Positions 37,809-47,800 of a stretch of DNA of 64,000 bases are shown in pieces; the stretch's first letter is position 1; every line of letters begins with the position of its first letter. The notes under the pieces are model-generated. The model was not told where the DNA came from and ran no database searches. It saw nothing but the letters and a program-made list of their open reading frames with translations. Position numbers and translations under genes: made by a program. Location: positions 3,925,501 to 3,989,500 of the forward strand of contig JANTQA010000063.1 of assembly GCA_027625915.1 (NCBI GenBank), given 5' to 3'. This stretch comes from Anaeramoeba flamelloides. Its lineage: Eukaryota > Metamonada > Anaeramoebidae.

Positions 37809-39350
37809 CAGTTCCACTTTTAAGACATAAACTTCATACTAAATTTAATACATATAAAGATCTCAAATTAAGGTTCAAAATTCAAATTATTGTAAAATAA
37901 TTTGTGTAAAAAAAAAAAACAATAATTAAATTAAGGACTATGTTTTTAGGTGAAAACAGTGAAATAATGTATAAAATTACCCTTGAATAAGTTATGTAAT
38001 CCAAGTAATATTTATCCAAGTAGAATTTCTTTTCGAAAAAATATGAAATTTTCACAATTTCAACAATTTTCGCAATTTTTACCTTGTTAGATCATGCTAA
38101 ATTTTGATTTTAATATTTTAGAATTTCCATTTCAACTTTCGAAACTCACACTATTTTCTAGAGCTGTTCTACACCTTTTTTAAATTTACTTTTACAATTT
38201 TGAAATGTTCCAAAATTTCAAATGCACTTGAAAATCCCCAAAAGCCATTTTTTTACAATTATTTTTTTTGTTATTTTCAATTTTCCTTTTCATTGAAAAA
38301 CAAAGAAAAATAGTCTTAGTGAAAAGGTAAAGATGACGAAAAATGTTTTTTTTTTGTCCAATTTATTCTGTGTGAAAAATTTTTTTGAGAAGCGAAAGTG
38401 AAATAACACAATTACTCAACCCCCTCAAGGGTGCAAACATAGTCCTTAAGGGTTGAGCCATTACAGTGAATTTTTTTTTCTGAAATGGAAAAAAACTTTT
38501 TAGTAATTTTTATGAGGACCTAACACCAATCAAAAACCAACCAATCTATGATGTAGGATCGATCTCCAAAAACCAATAATTAAAGATGAGGACATTTTTA
38601 GAAATATTAGACAAAGAGAAACACCCAATTTCCAATTAGAATGGTTAAAATATACAATTTTGAAAACAACTATGACTGTTTTGAAGTGTCGCTCTTTGGC
38701 ACTTTTTGAGATCTCGGTGATTTTTTTTTCTTTTTTTTTCTTTTTTCAAATGAAATATTTTTATCGATAGAATATTACATAATCCATACTTGGTCAAATT
38801 TAGAGAGTTACAAAATAACCACAAATCAGATGAAATTGAATAAAATTGATTTCGAAATTCAAGAAAGCAATTTGTTTTAAGTTAAAGAAATTTAACCATT
38901 TGGAAATAGACACTGAGAAAAGATGATTGTCTTTATTAAATTTTGGATTTTTAGAAATTGAGAACTCTTTTAAACTTTATTTTTCTTTGTTGAATTTTTT
39001 GTCAAAGAGATTACATTAAATTTTTTAGTTATTTGAATTTTTTGTAAGAGAGATTCTACGATTTTGTTTTATTATTATTTGAATTTTGTCAAAGATGATC
39101 CAACAAAAATTTTTTTTTGTTATTTGAATTTTTTCAACCAAAATAAGGGTTATTTCATAATAACCTTTTTGATCTCAAGTCACCCCTTGAATATGGTACA
39201 TATTCACAGTAAATTACTAGACCCTTAAGGCACAATTTTTGGAATTTTTTTACACAAATTATTTTACTAGAATTTTAATTTTGTGCTTAATTTCAGATTT
39301 TTTTTGTCCGGTAAATTTCGTTGAAAGTTTGTTTCTTAAAAGTGTAACTG
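37809..39350. mobile_element. Composite element: family F-like arms enclosing a family D copy
   Basis: The left arm starts CAGTTCCACTTTTAAG at 37809 and the right arm ends in the complement of CAGTTACACTTTTAAG at 39350. The arms are inverted copies of about 115 bp and match the left half of family F (42924-43112). Between them lie about 500 bp of unique DNA and an intact-looking family D copy (38446-39228) that abuts the right arm. Either a larger relative of F received D, or F is an internal-deletion derivative. Confidence 0.6.
38446..39228. mobile_element. MITE family D, copy 2
   Basis: TTAAGGGTTGAGCCATTACA at the left and the complement of TTAAGGGTCTAGTAATTTAC at the right form a clear inverted repeat with TTAA edges, extended to CCTTAAGG on both sides. 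The interior contains an array of about four ATTTGAATTTTTT...GAGAT units (roughly 38985-39145). Copies at 15324 (inverted) and 45935 (direct). Non-coding. Confidence 0.77.
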
Positions 39351-40614
39351 AATCTATATATTGTTCTTTTACTATACAAATACTATAAAATCATTATTTT
39401 ACCCCTGTTTTTTGTGAAAAAATGATTTGAGAGACATGCACAAATACAAAAGAAAATTATAATAAAAAAAAAAACACTGAAAACCACATTATAAATTTTT
39501 TTTAAACAACCCCCTCTCAAAAAACATTAGTTTTTATAAGATAGATATCGACGAATTTAAATCTAATTTTTTTTCAACGAACACTTTTTCTGTTGATTGA
39601 TAATTATTTTAACTATTTAAGTCAGTTTATTTAAACCAATTATGTTTATAATGTGGAATTTTACATTTAGAAAGAAATAACTATCGAGCTATTCAACAAA
39701 TTTTTAATAATCAAAAACTTTAAAATTATATTATTTCATTTTATATGATATTTTTTTAATCACATCTATTACCTTTCCTTCTCCCCTTTCTTAATTTTAT
39801 ATAAAAATATTTTTTTTCTGTTTCCGTTTTTCAAAAATATATTCTATAAAAAACGAATCTTACCAAAATTATATTAAATATAAAAAAAAAAAAAAAATAA
39901 TTTTAGTGTTGATATTAGATATGAAGTATTTTTTGAATCAACATTACTCTATAAAAAACAAATAAAAAAAAACAAAAAAAAATATAGGTATTGTTTAAAA
40001 TTGTATTTAAAAATTAAAAATAAATTTAATTTTAACCCCCCCTGTTAAAATTTATGTTTTATAGGTACGAAGAGTTACAAAGGAAAAAAAATCAAGTGTT
40101 TAAATATTAATACTGTTATATCAAAACACAAAAATCTGCACAACTTGAAAATAAAAACGAAAAGGCAAAGAAAGACAATAAATTTATTTCCAATTAAATT
40201 AGAAGAAAAAAGTAAAAAGAAATTAAAACTAGAAAAAAAAGAACCCTGAAAAATGAATATCAATGATCAATTACCAAATTAAATTAAATTAATTAAAAAT
40301 CACTCTTTTCCTTCTTCTGAATGTTCTTAATTAATCATGTTATTGTTTTTTTTTTTTTTTTTTTTTTGATTTTTTAGCAATCATTTCTTATTAACCCTTT
40401 TCAAATTTTATCAATTTTCATTTTTTTTTTCAATTTCTTTTTTCCTTTTTCAAAATCAATTTTTTGTATTTACTTTTTAACCCGAAAGATAACATAGGTT
40501 CCCCCTTTTTTGTGAATAATCATGAAATCTATTTTTTTTTACATTTAAATTTTCTTTTTGAAATAATATATAATGACATCAAAGTTCAATTAATACGTAT
40601 TTAAGGATGATAAT

Positions 40615-40652
<38 letters not shown>

Positions 40653-41067
40653 TTTTTTTAGAATAAATCTGGAGATATAAAAAGAATAAAGTGTATTTTA
40701 TTAAATTATATTAAAAAAAAAAAAAATACTATTAGTATCATCAATAATTTAATTTAAAAAACATTTATAAGAAGATCTTAAAGCATTTTATCTAATCAAA
40801 AAATCAATTGACTTTTTACGATTCATCAACAAATTTCTATGAATCCAAGATACATTTTCAAATAATCAGAATTAATTTTTACCCTATTTTTTTTTTCTGG
40901 TCTCTGATACCACCCAAAAATCCAGAAATTACTTACAACTTAACAAAAAAAAATCACAAACCCCCTTTTTTTAGCTGGCATCAAACCCCCTAAAAGAAAT
41001 TAAAAAAATATCATAAAATAAGTCACAAAATTAACCCAACAAATTAAAAAAATCTATTTTCATAGAT
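39351..41067. other. AT-rich region with an (AT)n tract and a Lys-rich open segment
   Basis: An AT microsatellite lies at 40616-40648 and a run of about 22 T at 40347-40368. The segment 40065-40249 (+) follows a TTTTATAG acceptor and is open for 60 codons with Lys-rich sequence, but A-rich DNA produces such frames by chance. Nothing is called as a gene. Confidence 0.4.
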
Positions 41068-41632
41068 TTAAGCTTTAGAAACCCTGAAATTTGAAAAAAA
41101 GTGTATTATATCGGGAGTAGTGACTTCTTTATTTGGTTTCTTATATGATGGCTCTTGGACCTCTTTTGAATTTTCATCATCATCCAAAGAGACAATTTTT
41201 ATCAATTTATTTATTCCCAAAATCGAAATCTGAATTTATGAGTGTAAGGTGAATTGATTGGTAGGGGTGTAAGTTCTAAAAAATGTGATTTTTCAGTGTT
41301 TAAATTGAAAATTTTAATTAGGTTTGGTTTTATTTGGTGCTTGTAAAAAACAATATTTTTTTTATACAAGTTAATTAGACTAAATAGTTAAATTGAAAAA
41401 TTTTAATAAAAAACCCTAAATCAAAATTTATTCTTAACTTACCTTCCGATATATTTGCCTTACACTCTTCAATTCGGATTGTAGAAAGAAAAAAAATAAA
41501 GAAAATCGTTATTGAAAGAATTGCCTCTTTCGAACAACTCTTAAAATTCATACCTAACAAAAGTTCGAATATATAAGACCCCAAATTAACAAGTACCCAT
41601 ACGTCATAGAAGATAATCTTATTTTGAAATTT
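41068..41632 (-). CDS. Putative exons of an unidentified gene
   Basis: Two exon-like segments. The first (41632-41443) lies between a good acceptor (CAATCCCAG) and a consensus donor (GAAG|GTAAGT). It is open for 63 codons and contains YDVW...GSYIFELLLG, vaguely like subdomain IX of a protein kinase. The second (41229-41068) follows ATTCAG and reads ISILGINKLIKIVSL, then an Asp/Glu-rich tract, to TAA, with clearly protein-like composition. The phases do not match if the first segment is read in its longest frame (phase 1 versus 0). They do match in the alternative frame ending SELKSVRQIYRK, so a further splice may be missing. The piece SELKSVR recurs at 58322-58397. Function unknown; it may be a decayed gene. 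It lies just upstream of, and opposite to, the G alpha gene. Confidence 0.3.
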
Positions 41633-41855
41633 CTGGGATTGTAAACCTTAATCTTCTCTGATCTTTTTTATTTTTCAAACCCTTTGAGCTTTTAACTTGA
41701 AAAAAGAACCAACAACAAAATATTGAATTTGAAAACATTAATTAACTCAAGTCAAAAGTTTCAACTCCAATTTGACTCTCAATTTGATAAGTTTTTCCAA
41801 AAAGAAACCCCCAAGAAATTTATTTTTTTTCACTTCGTTATTATTCCAAATTTTT

Positions 41856-44800
41856 ATGGGTTGTATTGAATCCAGTACAAACACAGACGAGAAAAGAACA
41901 AACAGAAAAATAGAAAACAATTTAAAAAAAATTGAAATACAGAATGACTCCTTGATCAGAATTCTACTTTTAGGTAATTTCTCTTTGGATTACTTTTTTT
42001 TTTTTATTTTCATCTTTTTTCTTTTTTGAGGGATCTTTGACAAAAGCATTTTTATATTTAACTTAAATCCAACAAACTCAACAATTGTGGTTCGTTTTGA
42101 AAAAGGTCCTGGTGAATCTGGAAAATCTACAATTTTCAAGCAACTAAAATTAATACAGGATGGAGAATTTCAAAAAAATACACTCCAGTCGACAATGCCA
42201 ATCATACGACAAAACATTATCAACCAAATGAAAGTCCTCATCCAACAAGCAAACAAATTACTGATCCCAATTCAACAACAAGTAAGAATTTGTTTCTTCT
42301 TAAATTGAATGTTTGGCTTTGAAAAAAAAAAAAAAAAACAAAAAAACCACATAAACTAGAAACCAGTTCCAAAAACGAAATGGTAACCCAAACAGTTAAA
42401 TTTCTTAAAAAGTGTCTTGGAATTTTTTTCAACAACTTGAAAAAACAATTCCCAGATCCAAACACATCTTTTCGTTTTGTAGAAAAAACAACGAAAAATA
42501 CAAACAAAACCAACATACATTCAAAAATAACAATCCAATTTTTTGTCTATTTAAACACTGAATTATTTTCTACAAATTTTTTTTCTTGTATTTTTGAAGC
42601 ATTTTACAGATATATTTTGATGTTCATCCAGAATATGCCCTAAAAATGAAAAAACACTATTTTTTTCTAAGAGAGATTTTTCAGTTTCTTTATTTAAACT
42701 TATTCCAAATGATTGTTTAATGAAAGAGTTTTTGAGTTTAAACTATCAATATAGATAAAGATATATATCTATCTTTCGCTACAATTTCTGTATTTTTTAT
42801 TTTTTCTAATTTTCAAGTAATCGACACCAAAAATAATATTGGCTATGATGTGAATATTAAAAATTGAATGGAGGAATTGTTGATCAATAAACTAATAAAG
42901 AAAAAAAAATTCAAAGATATAGTCAGTTCCACTTTTTAAGGTACACACTTTCAATGAAAATTAAGGCACACAAAAAAATCTAAAATTAAGGCACAAAATC
43001 CAAATTCTAGTAAAATAATTTGTAAAAAAAAAATTCCAAATTTTCTGCATTAATTTGAGATTTTTTTGTGTCTAAAATTCCGTTGAAAGTTTGTGCTTTA
43101 AAAGTGAAACTGATTGTAATAAACTGAAACATTTTTTGCTTATTGTGAAAACATAATTAAAAATCTATTAATTTGGAATTGAATGAAGAGTCACTTGTTG
43201 AAATTTGAATTTAACAAAGGTTAAAAAAGTTAAGGTACTCGGTTTTTTGATAACAAGAGATTTATAATGAATTTATTTTGTTTTGAAAAACTAAATGTCT
43301 TGAAATACTACAATTTTTTGAAACACATGAGGACATTTATTTCTTTTTTTTAAGAATAATTTTTTTGGAAAACAACCCTTTAACAATTTCGAATTCTAAA
43401 GGATAAAAAGGATATTTAGTTTATAGTAAGACTGGAAAATAGTATTTAATTGCTTTTTTTCAAGTAAAATTTTCTTTTAAAAAATCAAATCTTTAATAGA
43501 TATCGGGGATTTGGTACTTATTTTCATCAAAGAGATTTACTTTTTTGGGATTATTTATTACCAAGTGGCTTTTAAAAACTACAAATATATAACCGAAATA
43601 AAACCATTTATAACTTGAATGATTGGTAGTAGTTATATTTTATCTTTTTTAGGTTGAAGAAAATAACAAAAAAAAGATATTTATTTTCTCAACTCATAGA
43701 AAGCATAGTTTAATTTCAATTTTGATTTTAAAATTGTTTTTTTTTGGTCGAGTGTTTTACACCCTGTACAGAAAAAAAGGAGTTGAATTTTTCCAAAAAA
43801 AAAAAATAGTTTTCTTTTATTTGTTCGAATTTCTCAAAAAAACAAACTATTTCACCTTTGGGCTGATCTTTAAATTAATTTGATTTTAGTAACTAAAAAA
43901 TAATAAAAACTTTGAAAATATTTTTATTTTAATTTCAATTTTTCGCAAAAGATTATGGGTGTTTGTTGAACCAAAATAGTGAATCAAGCAGCTGGCTTTA
44001 AAAATATTCTCATCAAATTTAGATGTTTATATCCATTAAAACAAATTCTTTTTTAAAAAACATTATCCCCGTATATTAAGAAATATATTGGAAGTTTGTA
44101 ATTTTTATTTTTTTTTTTTTTCTAGTAAAACAAAATCCGAAAACAATGAATAAGTTTGTTTCGTAAATTCGTAGATTTTTTCAAAGGATTTTTCTCTTTT
44201 AAAAGAATTTTATCAGATTTTTTTTACAAATTTAAAATAACAAAATTATTTGAGTACCGATTAAGTGTCGTTTTTGAAAAATGAGGATTGTGTTAAAATA
44301 AGGTATTTTATTAATATTATTATTGAAAAGAGGTGATCCAACAAAATTACCCCCCGTTTTTCTGAAACTCTATATTTATTTAGAGTTTTTGATCCTATCT
44401 ATAATGTAACCAAGATTATAGCTAATAGAATAACTTTTTCTTTAAAAAATGAAAAGAAAAAAATTTTATTTCGAAACAAAGACAAGAAAAAGAGAAAGAA
44501 AAGCAAAAAATAAAAGAGAGTAGGCTTTATTGGTAAGGGTTAAGTGCCCAAGAGCTCTTCATATGTTAAAGAGAGAGTTTTGAAGTGACTAAATTTGTGA
44601 TTCCTAATTAAAAGAGTAGTCGAAAGAACCTTAAAGAAAAAAGGAGTAAAAAGAAAGAAATGAAAAAAGTAAAAATTTAAATTGAAAAATAATTTAGATA
44701 TATCCCAAGTATTGGATGCGTTGGTGGTTATTTCATTTTATGCCCAAAATATTCTGGATCACCACCATAATTTGTTTGAATAAAGAGGTTAAAATATTTG

Positions 44801-47800
44801 AACAACTATAGATCAAATGAAATAGGTTACTTTATTAGTATTAAATTATAAATTTATATATATGGTTTATCTACAAGGTACTGATTTTTAAGAATATTAA
44901 TTTGTTTTCCAAATTTTCTTTTTTTTTGCAAGTTTTATAAATCTTGTTTTATCAAAATCCCAGTACAAGATACCGAGTACACAGTATTAATTCAGTCCAA
45001 GTACCGACTCGACAGATTGTACAGAAAGATCCATTCGATTCACTTCAGTTCAATTTCAAATCGTTCCAGTTGGATTCAGTTCTCTTCAGTTGCTTAAGAT
45101 CTGATAAAGTTAGTTTGTTTTAGATCTAATCAGATCAAGTTTATTTCAGTTAATTTCAAATCGTTCTAAACTAAATTCCAAAAATTTTGACACGGTTTAA
45201 ACAGTTGAAAGAATAGCAATAATCCACTTTTCATTCAATTTGGGAATAATTTTGATTTTACACAAACTATTTCATTTTTTGTCTTTTTTGTTTTGTTTTC
45301 ATTTCGTTTTTTCCAGTTACATAATCTGTTTCGTTAGATCTGAAAAATTTTTTTACAATGGTTGATAGAAGGTTAGTGTTGAGTTTGTTAAATTGAAAAA
45401 TCACATACAATTGATAGATGGTATCTTAACATTTGATCGATCAATAATTGTTGGTGAAATTTCATCAAATTTACCAATATATTTTTTGTTCAGCTAGTTT
45501 CATTATTACGGACACCCAGATTTTTTTTTTTTCGTTTTATATTTTTATCTTTTTTTTGGATGTGAATGATTACTTATAAATACATTAATACTCAGTTAGT
45601 TAAATGTGGTTTTATATTAGGTTTGGAAAAATATAATAAATTGAGTTTTGTTTTTGCCTATTTTTTATTTTGGGTGTTTTCAAATTTTTGGAATGGGGTT
45701 TAGTTGTCATTTTTTCACTTCAGCTTGCTTAGGTTAAGTCCTGTTTGTTCAAGATCTAATAAGAACAAGATCTTTTGTTTAAGATCTTATTATGACCTAG
45801 TTCACTAATTTTTATAGTGATTTTTTATCCAATTTATCCTCCTTCAAACACGTAAAAAAAGTGAAGAAGAGACCTAAACAACTCAAATAAGGGAATTTGG
45901 AAAAAGTAAAAAGTATAAAAAACAAAAAAGAGTTTTAAGGGCAGAGTCATTGCTGTGAAAAAAAAATTGTTTGAAGTTGCAAAAACTTTTTTAACAATTT
46001 TTATGAGTATCCTAGAACCAATTAAAAACTAATCAATTTGTTTGATGTGTCTTATGATAGATTTCTCAAAATTAACAATGGAAAACGAGGGCATTTTTTT
46101 ATAAAAAACGCTGTAGAGTAGAACTTAATTTCCAATTTGAATCATTATGAATTATAATTTTGAATAAACTGTATCAGTTTCAAAATGTCTCTTTTTGGGT
46201 GCTTTTGAGATCTTTAATATTTTTTTTCATTTTTTTCAAGTGAGTTATTATTTTTAATTCAAGAATATAACGAAAGCCTAACTTTGTTAAATATAGATAG
46301 TTATAAAATAACCACAAATTGGATTAAATTGAATTAAATTGATTTTTCACTAAAAGACAACAATTTTTAACAAATTGAAGAAATTTAGGCATTTAGAAAT
46401 ATAAAACAAGAAAAGAATATTTTTTTTTTTTCTGAATTTGAATTTTTGAAAATGTGTAATAATTTTAATTTTTTTTTCTTTTTTGTTATAGATCTGTTCA
46501 TTTTTTTTGTTCTTTATTTAAATTATTTGTATTCTGATCCTCTGGCGATTTGTTTTTTTTTTTTTGAAATTATGAGATCCTTGATTTTTGTAATTTGAAT
46601 TTTTTGTTATTGAGATCTTATTAATTTTTTTATTATTTTGATTTATGAAATTAATACCCTCTGGATTTTTTTGATTGAGATCCAAAGAAATTTTTACGAA
46701 TTATTTGAATTTTTTCAACCAAAAAAAGAGCAATTTCATTTATGGACTTTTTAGGTTTTCAGGTCACTTCTTGAGTATGTAGAAAATTCAGGATAAATTA
46801 CTAGAGTCTTAAGATTATTTATTAATTTATAAATCAACCTTTATATTTTTTTATTTATTAATAACTTGTGGTTAAATTATTTGAATATATCATTCTGTTT
46901 CGGAAATAATAATTGATCCATCCTTTTCAGCCCTACCATAGAAATTTATAACACATTGAACTTGATTTTCTATTACAATATTTTATACTAGAGAGCAAAT
47001 CTATGATAAGTGACCAGACCCTTTATCGTTAAAATAAAAAAAAAATTCATAAAAATAAAAGAAAATATTTTACTTTCAAATATAAAAGAAATTTTTCATC
47101 ATAAAACAAAACCAAAAAAAATATTTTGAAAAAACACATCCTAAAACACTCAATGCATTTATTGTTTATTCTCATTTCTCAAATAGAAAGCAGTTGAATT
47201 AATAAACAAACTATCATACCTGGACGAATGGGATGAAGCTATTATTGAGGCATTAACTGTATTGTGGAATGATCCTGGGATCCAAAAAACATTAACATTA
47301 AAAGATTTAAAGTTTCACATATTTGATTCAGTTGAATAGTATGTTTTTTTTTCCTCTTTCTTTCTTTCATTATATTGCCCATTTTTATGTTTTAATTATC
47401 CCAACATTCTAATATTATATTTTTCTTTTAATTAATCAATTTATTTTTAAATTTACAGCTTTTTTAATAACTTGAAAAGAATATCTTCTCAAAACTATAG
47501 CCCGACAAATGAAGATATTCTTCATTGCAGAGTAAGGACCGTTGGCATTAATCAAGCAGAATTTAATATTAAAAAAACATCATTTATTTTAATTGATGTT
47601 GGTGGTCAAAGAAATGAACGAAAAAAATGGTATTTTTTATTTTCTTTTTTGATCATTTTTTTTTTTTTTTTCGAAAATATTGTTTTTTCTCAAGTTTGTT
47701 TAAAACGGACAAATACTAATTTATTTAAAAGTTTATATCTTCTTCGATAAATTGAAATTCTGAATTAATCAATTTTTTAATTTGCCACAGTTTTTTATGG

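Noticed and set aside
40065-40249. Lys-rich 60-codon segment after a TTTTATAG acceptor.
   Set aside because: A-rich DNA gives long Lys/Asn frames by chance, and no upstream exon was found.
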